A DNA stretch of 64,000 nt from positions 16,656,802-16,720,801 of the forward strand of contig NC_045148.1 in the NCBI RefSeq assembly GCF_008831285.2. The letters are read 5' to 3'. The stretch comes from Nymphaea colorata (Eukaryota; Streptophyta; Magnoliopsida; Nymphaeales; Nymphaeaceae). The stretch's first letter is position 1. Each line of letters opens with the position of its first letter. The notes beneath the pieces are model-generated. The model saw nothing but the letters and a program-made list of their open reading frames with translations, did not search any database and had not been told where the DNA came from. Positions 40,132-54,238 of this stretch are shown piece after piece. A program made the position numbers and the translations under genes.

Positions 40132-41191
40132 TTCGAGCTTTTGTATAATACTTGGAGTTTCATTGTAGGGTTGCACGCTTTGTCTACGATTTAATACAGG
40201 CTTTGTTGGTCTGTCTACCATAAGAATGTCAAGGTATTTATTTTATCTGTTTTCCGGCGTTACCAGTTGTATATTTCGTTATATACCAACATGTTACTGT
40301 TAGCATCTGTAGGCACCAATCAGCCTTCCTCAACGGTCTTCATTTTTTACAGTTCCCACGTGGCTTATGTCCTTCGTGTCAAGTAGTTGTTGGGTCGTGC
40401 TTTGAGTCACTCCTGGATGTTCCTGATATCTAGTTAAGAAGCACAATGCAGGACCGACTCCACGAAAACAATTGGTCAGGTCCTAGTCCAAACTAGTTGG
40501 TCCCAATAAATGGAAAAAAAGGGCTTTCATATTCTCTCGTCGAGAGAAAACGAGGAAAATTCGAAGTTTTAGTCCATATCGTAAGAATAATTTTCTCTAA
40601 AGGCATCAGACAGGTTTTTGTCAAAATGCGGCAAATTGCAAGAACTATTAATGGTGCCGGGAGACACTTAATAGACACGCAAAATCCTAAAAGCGCAGTG
40701 ATGCTTTCCCGTTTTTGTTAGCATATGAAAATCTCCTCCTATTTGCGCACTACAAAGAGTTTATAATGACCTTTGTGAATGGTTTCGGCACAGGTTTTTC
40801 TCATGAAATGAGATCCACATCTTTGGGTTCGGTATTTTCGATACGCTTTTTGCTCTCGTATTTATATATATCCGTGTCCGTGTATTGAAAATGTCTTGCA
40901 ACGAGGTGAATTTCAACCACGCCATTGTTAAGAGATTGATAAACCAGAATCAGAACTAGGCACCATAGCATTCTCTTACGAAGCTACCAAGTAATTAAAA
41001 CAAATGTTTGGCGTTGGAGAGAGTGCTGATTCTTTAAAATAAAAGGCCAATGAAAAATTCAATGCTCTCAAAAATAGTATATAAACAAGATCAAGTATGT
41101 AAAGAACTGTCTGACTGTGGTTGAAATATAAACATATAAGATACAAGGCTCCGTTGATGTACATAGTTTGCCTTCGACAAACATCCCACGA
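40132..41191. other. Convergent spacer between RPT5 and VPS20
   Basis: It contains the two 3' UTRs facing each other. Possible plant poly(A) signals occur, for example TTTAATACAGG near 40190 on the plus side. No further gene or repeat is recognised. Confidence 0.5.
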
Positions 41192-44100
41192 TTATGCAGG
41201 CAATGGTTCCTCCATAACTGCATTAACAACACAGGGTTTCTTCAGTGTCACACAGACGCATCTGAATCTAGTGCATGGAACAGTAAATACTGCATAATTT
41301 ATTTTTAAAAAAGCATAAATACCTTTTTTCTTTGCGATAGCTGGAACCTCTGTCGGTACATCTGGAAGGTCCATTCTCTCTTCCCCAATTGCTTCATCTC
41401 TTTCTTCTACATGAGATAGCTGGACAGGAACATCTGGCATAGCTTCAAGTGCAACCTAAGATATTGAAGCAACAATATGATTATTGAAAATTTGGACATG
41501 ATCCAACATCCCATGCATACAAATTTAGTGTAGGAGACATATGCAGTAACTGGAGCACATATTAAGTAAAAAAAAAAAAATCAAGAGGTCGCGCTCTCCT
41601 AGCAGTATATTCAATTAAGTGACTGTCATTAAGAAAACCGGAGCAAGTACAAGGCAAGATCTCAAGCACCTTTTATAGCTTTCAAACGATCAAGGCAAAC
41701 AACACTAACTAGAAATTAAACAATAAGTAATTTGAAACAGGAACGAAGTTCCCAAGTCATCTTTATAATCCCTTCAACTTCCACAAACACAAAACGTGCA
41801 ACAGTAATATACAGTGCAGGCATGTACTACCTTTAGTCATATGGACTTACAAAACAAAACAGAGAACTAGCTCATACAATAAAGCTCTGTTTCCAGTCTA
41901 AAATAAGAGATGCAATGATGAAGCAACAGTTCTAATTATTGTTTCAGAGCCAGTTTGACTATAAAAGAACCTTGGATGGCTTTCATTGAAACCATATCTT
42001 TAATTTAGCATTGACTTTTTTTAACACCATTGGTTCCAAACCATTTTCTCTGGTTTCACTGACCCAATGAATGCAAGTCTCAGATGGTCCATTATGTTAA
42101 TCTTTTGTAGATCATATAAATGCTTAGTGCATGATTCCTTGTTCATCACATGTTCATGAGCTCCTCAACTAGATAAGCTTGTTTGGTTGCAAAAAACATC
42201 CAATAAGGGCAACATGGTCTTAAAAATCAACTAAGGAATGATGATGGAATATTTCCACATCTTCAAGCATTTAGCAGTATGGTTGGGATATACTTAGTTG
42301 CGCATGTTAAGTGAAATACAGGCAGTCATGAAAACAATTTAATTGTTGCATCTAGGGGGTTCCATGTAATGCTAGTGGGGGACATCCACATGATGGCCAA
42401 TATGAGCAGTTTCCAAGTTTCCAACAGAACAGAGACATGGCTGGTTACATGACCCAGCGGGTGTAGTGCCAGCAAAACAGGATTCCAGCGTCTAGGCAGT
42501 CCAAAGTCAAAAGTCTTTTCCTTTTCTTGTCTAGAAGAACATGGGATTTAGCCATTTAGACTCTAGAGACCACACACTGATTGGAGAACAGTAGAGGCAG
42601 GTTGCTGGAGAGGGTGTGCCCATTCTTTAAAGGCATTCAGGCTGTTGGTATTTAAGATTCTCGGAAAAGCTAGTTTGGTTAAATCCTAAGTTTTAGAAAC
42701 AGTTTATTGACATCCAACCAGGGTATGTGATCAATGAATCATGTTATCAAATACAAGGACAGATTTTCACTCTCAAATTTGTGTACAGGGCAGCAAAACA
42801 AGTTGAGCAGCTTACGGTTTAGCTCCATTTCACTCATCATGCTTATTCTGATAGACAAAGAGGATTGACAGATACAAGATCGCTTGTTCTGCATTTCTTG
42901 ATAAGCCAAGCATGGAAAGAGGTCGAACATCTCAGTTTGGCTCATATAAGTTCATTGGTATATCTAAGTAACGTCTATATTACATACTATACATTGACTA
43001 AGAAAATAGACATTTTATGCCACATATATTCATGTTAAACATACACACGCGAAGTTATCTTCAAAATTACTTCAAAAAAATTTGTCCAGAAGAGAAGCCA
43101 GCCCATGTGCAGGCACCAACGAACATGGGCTCCATTCTGCTCATGATAATTGACAAGTTCATACTTCATAGACTGCCAGCATACATGGCCTGCTTGGCTC
43201 ATGCACATGCCCAAACTGTGCTGGATGGGGAATTGCTACCAATTGTGTTCGACATAAAACATTGTAGCATAGTGCATCAATTTTTTCTTGTGTGTCACGT
43301 TGTAAATAGAAGAAGGCATCACAAAGGATGTTAATGTCAACATAAGTATCCAGCTATCTTGGATATGATGGATGATGGATCAAAAAAGTGCTTAAGTAGC
43401 ACAGCTTCCAAAAACACATGACACAGGATTTGCAACTCTATCAGTGGGGAATGCACAAGCTATCAACATATTATAGATTGATAAGACTGCAAGTACTCAT
43501 GCTTCTGATGAAAAAACTATTATGCATCCTTCAAAATTTCAAATGTTAAAGTCTAAATGTCATGTAACATTGTAAGCATGTTCCTCAAATAGGAAAAAGA
43601 AGAGGTCATCGAGGAGAAGAATTTTTTCTAAAAATAGGGAGCATCATAGGATGATTAGTAAGGCCTATGTACCTTGCAACAGTGACAGAAACCAGATCAA
43701 CGGGGAAAAAAAGAGACTGAAATATAACCATGTAAACAAAAACTGATGACCAGAAGATAGTTATAACAACTTCCCACCTCAGTTTCCAGGTTTTCAAACT
43801 CTGCTAACACATTCTCCTCATCTTCTGCAGAAAGCTGCTGTCCCAGTATAGCATCAAGTTCCTTATTACCAAAAAGTGCAAATACTTGTCAGCATTATAA
43901 TAGAACTGCTCTATTATTTGATAAGAGAAAGAAAAAAAAACATATGCTCCTATAGATAATGAAATTCTCTGCAATACCATCACATTTTCCTTTCTGTTGT
44001 GTTCATGTTCCAGAATAATCAGAATTATCAACCAGGTTTTCATATTTTAACAGCTAACCAAAACAAAATTTTACAGAAAATTGACTTGGAGAAAGCAAAT

Positions 44101-46096
44101 TTGTTAGCATTTATTATGTAAAATAATAAAATTAGCATTTTTTTTAGTTACCCAGAAAACAAGTCCTCAATACTTTTGCCTATTTGGCACCTTCTGCTTA
44201 GCAGGTTAGCATATAATGGAAATGTCAATGTAAAGAAATCATAAAACAAATGCTAGACTGGTTTCAAAGTCCAGTACCACCCTTCAATTACAAGTTTTAG
44301 AAATGTGCTTCTTCTGTTATAGTAGTAGAATAAAGAATCACCAGGGCTTCAAATGCTAGAGGAGAAGTACATGTTTTGGTTGGTGTATATAGATGCCCAC
44401 TGTATAATGCATACTCTCTCTTTCTCAATCTTGCTCCCTCTTTCTCTCCACGTATCATGAAAAATTTTATGCAAAACAATACTTATAGATCAACATGGAT
44501 TTCAGCACTCATTATCTTGTTGAATTGACAATCTAATAATCATTGTTATTAAAAATTGTACTTGTCTACAAAAAACATGAGAAATGGAAGCCATACTTCC
44601 TGGTAAGCTTTTGCCTCAGCTGTCTCATCCATAAGCTTCTGAACATCCTCTATATTGATTTCACTTTGAATTGCCTTGATAGCATTGTTTCCTGCCTTTA
44701 AGCTTTCAAAAACAGCTCTCTGTTTGCTGGCTAGTTCTATATCTGCCAACTATAATAAGACAAGATTAAGCGTGTATTAAGATCCTACTCATAGTATGCT
44801 GCATGGCATTGTACACATTAGTGCAGTCAGAAATACAGTCAGTGTGTCTCAAAGAGAGGTCAGAAGATAACATGAACGTAGGCTAATATTTTCAGAATAC
44901 CCACTTGCTGTTCGACATTTAAAAGCCACGTATCAACTTGCTTTAGTAGTTCCTCCTGAGCCTTTTTCTTCTTCAGGGCACGGAGTGCTCTATCTTTCTT
45001 CTTCTCACGAATAAGGTCTCTGGCAGCCTGCTTTTCAGCTTCAATCACAGCTTCTAGCTGCAATGAAATGCAAAAATTGGGTGCTGTTTCAATACAAGGT
45101 TCAGCATATCAACCACTTTTAAATCCATTGAAATAAACATTTCCAATGCATTTTGTATGAATTTGAGTTTTTCTTCTAATCGGTAGCAGAGGTCTGGAAA
45201 CCAAAATCCAATAATACCCTAGCCTGTTTAAAAGAATAAGAAGACAATATGTTAAAATTTATACGCCACTAATGCAGTATATGTTCCTGAAGTTTGGTTA
45301 TCAGACAAGTCTTATGCCAAAACAAGCTGGTTCCACAGAAATTAGGAACCTTATTCCACTTCTTTACTAAACTTGAACCTAATATTTGCAGTGAGCCATA
45401 TAAAATACAAATTTGCATCTATCACAAACATAATCCACTATAGGCTTGTAATCCTTAATCAACAAAGCCTTCTCCCAGTCATTCACGGGATGAATTTACC
45501 CTTATAGCCACTGTTCCTGTCATTCAACTGCATTCAATTTATAGGATTTTTTCATACAACTGGAAGCTATAATTATGACGAAGTGAAAGTAGAAAAATCT
45601 AATCCAACCAAATATGCACAACCTTCATAGGCTCATTACGAGCTAAAACCTTGACTAGGGATCACGTTCAGTCCTTAAACAAGGAAGACATACATATCTA
45701 ATGAAGGAGTCGATAGCAAGCAGTCCATTAGCCGTGAATTGGGAAAAGTTTAGGATGTTTCTAATATCGCATCCAGAATTATCCCATTTTGCTGGATTCT
45801 TCAAACATCCAAACAAAGGCAATCGAGAAACAGAAAACACATTCTAATGATCGAACTTCAACGTAATTTCGACGTGATACAAACGTCCAAACAGCTATGA
45901 TTAAAACACCGGGTCCACAAGGAAGCAACTTATCCGGTAAAAAAGGAAAAAAACAGAAAAGTCTCTTCCATGTTTCGACTTCTTTTTGATGTACCTGCTG
46001 TTGGTATTGGCCGAGCTTGCGTCTCTGCGTCTTAAGCGAGAGGATGGCCTTGTCGACATCAGTGACTTTCGGTTTCTTCGTGAAGAGATTCCCCAT
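41192..46096 (-). CDS. VPS20: ESCRT-III subunit VPS20 (CHMP6 homologue), 6 exons
   Basis: Exons on the minus strand: 45995-46096, 44905-45057, 44597-44749, 43778-43861, 41323-41455 and 41192-41217, joined in phase to 216 residues, the normal length of plant VPS20. The protein starts MGNLFTKKP; Gly2 is the expected N-myristoylation site for membrane attachment. The first half is basic and helical ([38 protein letters not shown]); the second is acidic ([20 protein letters not shown]). Near the end are [11 protein letters not shown] and the terminal MEEPLPA. VPS20 is recruited by ESCRT-II and nucleates SNF7 polymers for sorting into multivesicular bodies. The last exon has only 8 codons and the last intron (41218-41322) is 105 bases without an in-frame stop, so its retention would add 35 residues. 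The 2.3-kb fourth intron shows no element I could identify. Confidence 0.95.
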
Positions 46097-47927
46097 TCCC
46101 CAAGCGCCGGAAAAGCAAACCGATTCCTCGCCTCTTCTCGTACGGAATAGCTAGAACGCATCGAAGTCCGACACTCGATCGAAAACTCGGATTGCGACGT
46201 GGAAGGCGACGGTCACCGGAGGAGAATAGTAGACGGATTTCCGGCCGTTGATCTCGGGGGATCCGAGAGGAACCGGAGCTTCCCTTGCCGGGGATCTCTT
46301 TCCCCCTTATGCAAGGCGGGGGCGGTGGGCATTGCAGTAAATAGCACAAAATTCGGTCGCAAAACAGTCAATTTCGTTGGTCGTGTCATTCCTCGGTGTC
46401 GTGCTGACTTCTCTCTTCGCTTGATCGGATCGATCTGCCATGATGGACAGTCTGAGTCAAACACGAGACTCGCCTGGTCGCCGGTTACTTGTTAGTGAGA
46501 GAACCATTGATTTAAGAACAGATTCTCCTTCCTCTCATCTTAAGAACAGATTCATCATGATCATTCTCATTTGGTAAATGAAATCGTTTGTAACTATTTC
46601 ATGAATTTATTCAACCTCAAATTCATACATGATGTTTCATAAATATGCTCCAAACTTTGAGCCGTATTTATTGAACGGACACACATTATTTTATGTAACA
46701 CACTATTATTGTCTTGTTAATTTGCTTGAAAAAATAAACATATTCATGAAACAGTGGTTCTAGTAACAGTACATTGTTGCTGCAAATGGCCTTTTAAGTG
46801 GGGATTATAGTTCTGACTTAAGGTCATGTGAAACATAGATTTTGCATATCAGGACAAACATATCAAGCTGCATCCTTGGATTTTAAATATAGAATAATCA
46901 AACACCCCCTTAAAGAGTTATTCTCTTTTAAATAACACATATGTTAAATTATTTTCAAAATTATCACATATGAAAATGTTGGTGTATTGAGTGTACTTTA
47001 CAAGTAATAAAACTTAAATGGCACCACTTAGTTCAAACTGAGCTCATATTGATCTTGGAAGTGTCATACAGTTACAATGTTGCCATAAATAAATGTATAG
47101 TGTAAGTATTGAGAATGAAATTTACATAATTAGGATGCCAAATATTTTTGGATGGTTCATATATTTTTATTTCAATCATATATTTTTAGATTTTAGCAGT
47201 CTGCCAAAATCTTTCTATTTTGGATAAAAGAAAATTTCCCATGAAGACAATGCCCTAATAAAACCCAATAAAGCTTCGTATTTCTTGTTCCAACAATTTA
47301 CACATAGTAGATTGAAATTATTACAAGTGCAACAAAAATATTGAAATTATTTATATGGTTGGCTCTTTTTACATGAACCATTCAAGAGGACACGCATCTG
47401 GTTCTACAAAGCATGATTGGATGACATCAAAACTAGATATGAAGAAAATTTAATTTCCACAAAATTAGATTTTATAAAAAAGAGTGAAAAACATGATCCT
47501 CACGAAATTATTCAAAAAAATCAGGTTTTAGGTATGTCAGCCAAATATCCATACTTAGAAAACTCATGAATAAATTTGTTTTTTAAAAATCAATTTTCTC
47601 AAAATTATGTTAGATGAGAGGATAATCCAAATATCCCTTTTGGAGTCACGTGAAAATGCTAATTAGGAGAGGACTTGAGTCCGCAACTGGAAATTCTAAG
47701 AATACATAACCCGATTTGAAGGATAATGGTGAAAGTGTCCGACCTAGTTGGAAATTACAAACGGACATAGTACCGGGTCAACCAAAACAGGTTCCGGGTC
47801 CAACCTGTTCCCATCCCTTCAGCCAAAACCCTAACCCCTATCTGGGTCTTCCATCTCTCTCTTATACTGATACATTTCTCTCTCTCTCTCCGCCACATCT
47901 TCCGCAGAGAGAGAGAGAGAGAGAGCA
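46097..47927. other. Head-to-head promoter region of VPS20 and RACK1
   Basis: About 400 bases next to VPS20 (46097-46500) are GC-rich and probably hold its 5' UTR and promoter. The middle is AT-rich with no gene. On the RACK1 side a G-box CACGTG lies at 47647-47652, a telo-box AAACCCTAA at 47826-47834, and a CT/GA-rich leader at about 47878-47925. Confidence 0.6.
47826..47834 (+). promoter_or_regulatory. Telo-box (AAACCCTAA) in the RACK1 promoter/leader
   Basis: The exact motif AAACCCTAA lies 94 bases before the RACK1 start codon. Telo-boxes are typical of plant genes for ribosomal proteins and translation factors, which fits RACK1, a 40S-bound protein. Its activity here is inferred. Confidence 0.6.
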
Positions 47928-50900
47928 ATGGCGGAGAGTTTGGTGCTGAGGGGGACGATTAAGGGGCACTCCGACACCGTGACGGCGATTGCGACGCCGA
48001 TCGACAACTCGGACATGATCGTCTCCTCCTCGCGTGACAAGTCTGTCCTCGTCTGGACCCTCACTAAGGAGGAAGGCTCGAACTACGGCGTTCCTCGCCG
48101 CCGTCTCACCGGCCACTCTCACTTCGTCCAGGACGTCGTCCTTTCCTCCGATGGCCAGTTCGCCCTCTCCGGCTCCTGGGACGGCGAGCTCCGTCTGTGG
48201 GACTTGAGCACAGGCTGTACCACCCGTCGCTTCGTTGGCCATTCCAAGGACGTGCTCTCCGTCGCCTTCTCTGTCGACAACCGCCAGATCGTTTCCGCCT
48301 CACGCGATCGCACCATCAAGCTCTGGAACACTCTCGGCGAGTGTAAATACACGATTCAGGACGCCGACAGCCACACTAATTGGGTCAGCTGCGTCCGGTT
48401 TTCCCCGAACACCTATTCTCCCACCATTGTCTCCGGATCCTGGGACAAGACCGTCAAGGTGTGGAATCTCACTAACTGCAAGCTCAGGTGCACCCTCACT
48501 GGCCACACCGGCTACGTCAACACCGTCGCCGTCTCCCCCGACGGGTCTCTCTGCGCCAGCGCCGGCAAGGATGGCGTCACCCTCCTTTGGGACCTTGCAG
48601 AGGGGAAGCGTCTGTACTCCCTTGACGCCGGCGGCATCATCCATGCACTGTGCTTCAGCCCCAACAGGTACTGGCTCTGCGCCGCAACCGAGGACAGCGT
48701 TAAGATATGGGATCTAGAGAGCAAAAGCATCGTGCAGGAGCTCAAGCCTGATATCACCGCCGGAAAGAATCAGGTGAACAAGTTTTCTCCATGTTTTCCT
48801 TTTTTCGCTGTGAATTGTCATTGTCTTTCACGGCTACGGTTCTGGAATCTCACTGTATTTTCTTTTAGCCATTCCCCCACTCGAAACATTGTTCATTTTT
48901 CTTTGCGGAGATGTGTTCACATTTTCATTGTTTTGTTGTTAAATTTGACCGGCCATGGATTAGTGGTGGCAGAGAAAAATTGTGCGCAGAGAAAAAAATG
49001 TTCTCATTCTCTTGATTAACTATTCGTCTAGTCTATGTGAAATAATATTCTCTTAAATTCTGTTATTTACGATATGTGAAAGTACGGTATGTTCGATTAC
49101 TGTTGCGGCCTTTTGAATTGAAGCACGTCACATTTGTCATTTTCTGGTCTTGAAATTCTACCGTTCGCAGTGCTTTTATTTCATTGTGGTAATTGCCGTT
49201 TGTGGTAGCGATGGTCATATTGTTTTGGCTATATTCCTAGTTTTTCCTGACTATAGATTTCCTGTTGTTGCGTCATCGTATCTTTCTAACAATCATGTCG
49301 CATTTACTTTTAGATCTATCTCTCAAGTTCGTCCTCCTGTGTGAGCTTCGCATAATTGATGGAATTCCTTACTTTTTTTTGTCCTTTTCTTTTTAAATCA
49401 TGAGACTCATTAGCTTCATGAACTTCAACATATGATGCTTAAATATAAACTTGTTAACATTTTCATCTAAATCCAGCATCCTGAAAATTTTAGCTGGTGT
49501 GATACATAAGCAGTTATATTGCGGCTAGTCAATCAGGAACTCCTATTATGGCCTATACTTGGTTTATTTGTTGAGTATTGAAGAAAAATGAAATCCACAT
49601 ATTAAGTATATGTTGCACGGTTTTTTCCTTTGTCTCGTTCCTGCCTGCCTATCTTTGCTAAGTTGGATGTGTTGGTATTTCGAGAAGAGCCCATCGAGAG
49701 GATAGAGAGACAAAAACTTGCTCCATGTCTGTTTTGTTGAAAAATATAATTCCATTTGGGTTTTCAAGTTATAACAAGTGAGGTCGTTTAGTTATTGGTG
49801 TTTGTGCTCATTCTATGTAACTAGAATTCGCAATTCCGTATGACTAAAAAGCCAGAAATAATGTTGAAAGGGGCTACTAAGAAAATTTATGTAGAATACA
49901 TTTTATGCAATGTGGCTGAGACTGAGGTGGACTCCTCTTCCTTGAATATACAAATACATGTTAGTGGCCTTGGGGCTTGGATGAATGTCCATCTTTTAAG
50001 TTGTATTATTATTATTATTATTATTATGTAAACTACTTGAACTATTGATTTATGACTACATTTCTTAGTTTTTACCTTTGACCAAGGAACCTATCATCAG
50101 CAGTTAAAAGGTCTACGCAATGCTGTTAATAATGATTTTCTTGAGTTTTATCATCAGTGTATCCAAAAGCTTGGGTTCCCAGGGGCCAGACACACATCTA
50201 TCATGTAGTCACCCAGGTGGCCAGCCAAGTTGGACGGGTCAACCTGTTTTTTTTTTCCTGGGTTTTGTATTGAAAAAGAACATGGTAGTGTATGTGCACT
50301 CTGTTTGGTTGGTTATGTGAGGGTCTTTGATTTTTTTTTTCATGTTAATATTAATTTTCTATTTTTTTTTATTTTGACTTCTTACTCATTTAAGCCTTGG
50401 CTAGTCCCTGACTAGACCTTTGAAGGTCCTAGCCACTTATTCAGTGATTAGTTCTTTTGTCAAATTCGTTTGTTGTGTTGCTATTGTGATTCAGTTCCTC
50501 TTTATCTATTTTGGGCCTATGATGTGGTGGCATTTCTTGTTGTTGATGTGAAATTCTGATGATGAATCCTGTCCACAAGATATGTGAGGCCGGGTCATAC
50601 AGATGTTCTTGACAATAGTTTTCTGCGTAGGTCTTGATTTGAGACTTTTCGATGGTACGCTACTTTTACTAATTTTATGTATTTAGTTGTTTTCAGAAAT
50701 CAATTGTGGCTTGATTGATCTTTATTGTTGGAAAGTTCTCACTTTCTAATTTGGACCCATGGTATGGTGTTTGCTATTCCTTGATCGTGAGGATGTTATA
50801 CACCAATATCTCTAATGCCCATTTCCAACTTTTACCACTGGAAAGAAATGAAGGAATAATATGGTTCCCATGGTTGAACTCAACGCTTGTTGTCCATAGT

Positions 50901-52107
50901 GTTCTCCTCGTGATTGTAGCTATACAGCAAGTAGTTTGTCTTAGTAATCTCTTTGGCTTGCTTCATAATTTTTTTTAATAGTGTCTTGCTTGATCTAGAA
51001 GTTCTTGTCATGTACATTTTCTCATTTTTTTGGGCCTATGATGTGATGATGATATTTGCTACTCTTGATGGTGAGACCTATGATGAACATTTTCCACCAA
51101 GATCTCTGAGGCCCATTTATTTCATACATGATAGGTAAATGAGATGTTTTCCTGTAGTCTTGATGGAATGGGTTTTGCACGTAGGATACTAAAACGTCTG
51201 CCTTTGTAAGCACTTGGATTTTGATTATCTGTGGCATTCTTGTCTCTGCAACTAAGCAAAGCTTCATTTATATTTGTTTCCTATTTTGGGCCCATGATGT
51301 GATGATAATATTTGCTAATCTGGATGGTAAGACCATATGATGAATATTATCCACCAAGATCTCTGAGGTCTGTTTACATTTCTGCAAGTAAAGAAAATGA
51401 GAGTAAGTAAAGCAAAATGAGAGCTTTTAAGTCCCAACTATTTAGTTTGAAGATCCATGAGTTGATTATTTTGTTAATCTTGTGCCCATGATGTGATGAT
51501 AATCTTTGCTATCCTTGATGGTAAATCCACATGATGAATATTATCCACCAAGATCTATGAGGCCTGTTTATATTTCTGTCAGTGGAGGAAAATGAGGTTC
51601 CTACATCCTAACTATTTGGTTTGGAGATCCCTGAGTTGTGTCTTCGTTTCGGACTTTTGGGTTCAATATGGTGTTGTATTTGTTCTTAGGCTTGGTTGTT
51701 CGAAGGATCAAACAATCATATTCCCATTTGGGTCCGCGATATTTATGCTGTTGTTGTATGCGGTCTAGGACTTTTATGTAGAAAAGACAGAAATATGGTT
51801 ATTAAGGTGACCTGATGGGTTTGAGTCCACTTTTTCCATTTGCACTTTGTTATGAGAGTTCAAGATATAGCTGAGACGTCCTTGTTATTCATTGCTTGCT
51901 TTTCTTTTTTCCCAAACATAGGGCAACTCTTAACATAGTTTTGTTTTGTTTAAAGATGGGACGAGTTATCATCTTACAATATGATTATTTGTTGTGCCCT
52001 TTCAGATTCTGTACTGCACTAGTTTGAGTTGGAGCTCAGACGGAAGCACACTGTTCACTGGATACACAGATGGTACAATCAGAGTGTGGGGAGTAGGCCG
52101 CTATTAG
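47928..52107 (+). CDS. RACK1: RACK1, seven-bladed WD40 scaffold protein of the 40S ribosome, 2 exons
   Basis: Exon 1 47928-48773 (282 codons) and exon 2 52006-52107 (33 codons and TAG) give 315 residues. Seven WD repeats are visible by their last strands: VLVWTL (about 40-45), [30 protein letters not shown] and IRVWGV, with GH dipeptides in KGHSD, TGHSH, VGHSK and TGHTG. The protein is a beta-propeller bound to the small ribosomal subunit and to signalling proteins, including G-protein and MAPK modules in plants. The loop before the last blade (PDITAGKNQ) is about a dozen residues shorter than in Arabidopsis RACK1A. The intron position, late in the gene, is that of other plant RACK1 genes, but at 3.2 kb the intron is long. 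Exon 1 is strongly GC-rich with C/G third positions, unlike the AT-rich intron. Confidence 0.97.
50513..51600. repeat. Five degenerate tandem copies of a 195-280 bp unit in the RACK1 intron
   Basis: Units start near 50513, 50753, 51032, 51288 and 51483, each with GGGCCYATGATGTGATGATR or a close variant. In the last three this is followed by TTTGCTA, TTGATGGTGAGACC-like and CCACCAAGATCTCTGAGG. The first two copies are more decayed. No frame is conserved between copies, so they are not protein repeats. Confidence 0.8.
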
Positions 52108-54238
52108 ACACAATTCTGCTAGTAGATAAGAGAATTTTGTTTTTCACATTGTAGTGAGAACCAGCAATGTTTTTTGCGTTGTAGGAAGGAGAAACAATGC
52201 TTTTCTTATTCTGTTGGCAAGGCTGTTTTTTTGGCTACAGAATTTGGTCTGTTTCTTGGTTATTCTACAATTCATCTCTTAAATTTTATAATTCTGTTTG
52301 GATGTTAGTTTTGTTTGTGATTTTTGAATCTCAAGATATGAGATGGCGCAAACTTTGATTTCTGCAAGGTTGCTGGCATCCGTAGGTCTGAATTCGTTTA
52401 GGTTCATCTTGAAAGTGTACAGTTTACACCCTTTTCACAATAAAATCAGCAAAATTTGGCTAACAGTAGGTCTGCTCTAGTTAAGCTTGCTCACATCCAG
52501 TTCGTGGGACGCTTGAACCCTCCTGTGATTGGTGACGAACTTTGTGTCGAGAGTCCTTTTGACAAAAGAATTCTTGTGAAGAATACGCCAAAAGGAAAAT
52601 ATTTATTTGGGAAAATTCATGTGAGCATTATCTGTATGTATAGGATCCTTGAATGTTGATACACCATATTATCATTTATTTTGGAATTTGGTATTTTTAT
52701 GTTTGCAGAAGCCTCTACTTAGTCATAGGCACATCGTTTGAAAGTTTTGGCAGTGATGACTGGTTGGACGGTTGACCACTTTAACTGACTGAAAAAGTAA
52801 GATAGACCCTGTTAAGTTTAAATACGCAAATTTAGTGCGAAAAAATTGAGGTTGTTTCACCTATGTATTATAACATGAGGCTTGTTTGCTCGATTCCAAG
52901 GCTAATATGCCCACACGTCTTATACATCCCGTGTATCTGGATTTTTGATATGGATCGATTTCATTTCTAATTGAGTTTGAATGACTATTAGAAGTTAAAA
53001 ATGCTATGTTTTGAGAACAACCATCTGTGTTTTATTGAGCTTAAGAGCCATTTTCTCATGACGAGATTCAATGACATTGTCTTTGAGGTTGGATTCAGTA
53101 ACAACATATATTAATGGGCTGGTTAACTGCCCCTGATTTTGAGTCTTTATAGTTTGAGAACTATGGATTAAGATCTGGCCCTTTCCCCTTGATCTTAAAT
53201 AAGACTTCATATAAAAGGCTGGAATACAGGATTTCAAGTGCGGATCTTGAATCTGACGTAAGAACCTTAGTTCAGTGAACAATGAATTTTACCATGTATC
53301 CTTTGCCACATCAGTAAAAGCATGCCATATCATATCTACATTAGATCCATGGATTTTGTATATGAACTAATCAAATGCCTCCAAAAAATGAGGGCTTTCA
53401 CAACCCATGACTGCTTAAGTTTTGATAATTTATTGGAAAGGGGTCTTTTGATTACCTCCCGGGAAGTTTGATATTGGGTTCGAAGGATTTGAACCCATGA
53501 ATTTAAGATCATACTTACCTCTTGTAAGATATTTTTGTCAGCGGAAAAATTAAATGAAGCTAGTGAATGTGAATTTTAAGTTTGTTAAATTGTAAATTTC
53601 AGTGTGGACCTTTTGCACATGAGCAGCAGTGTCAGATTTATGAAGTTAACTGGGTTTGGATTTGGTGGGGCACTCCCTCAAATCCAAAGGACCCGACATT
53701 CATAAACATATGATTGTTGATTGATCGACATTTGCAAGGCCCTACCATATCAGATTTCAGTGCTCCTAAAAAGTTCATTTATCTTGGGATTTGAGTCCAG
53801 ACCGGATTTATATAAGATTCATATCCATGTGTACTGGAATGTGAAATCTGCGTGAAGGTAATGCTAGATCCAAACTAGAAGGGATTAAAACACGGTATGA
53901 TTTCTAGAATTCCGTATTAGATTGGATCTTGTTCAAACCCAAATTAAAGCAAAACTAAAATACCAACTCCCATCCAATCCAAGTACAAGCCAAATTCGGA
54001 TCACAAATCTGAACATAATCTATTTGGAGGCATAGGCGAGACGGGCCCTGCTGGCAGAGGAAAGCACGCCATTGGTAGCTCGGTGACCCGAACCCGCCAA
54101 TAAAATCCACCCGGCGGACGGAGAGCCAGAGAGAGAGAGAAAGAGAGAGGAGGCGAGGAGTGGGGCAAAATCCCCAAGCCACCACCACGACGTCACTATC
54201 ACCATCACCATCGTTCCCGATCGCCACCGATATCCAAA
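52108..54238. other. Spacer between RACK1 and the DUF212 gene
   Basis: It begins with the RACK1 3' UTR. The rest is AT-rich with no gene I can support. The final 240 bases are GC-rich with a GA-repeat leader (about 54119-54150), probably promoter and 5' UTR of the next gene. Confidence 0.5.

Noticed and set aside
43017-43334. Plus-strand frame of 105 codons in the VPS20 intron
   Set aside because: No recognisable motif, no codon bias, and no splice-compatible partners; likely a chance open frame.
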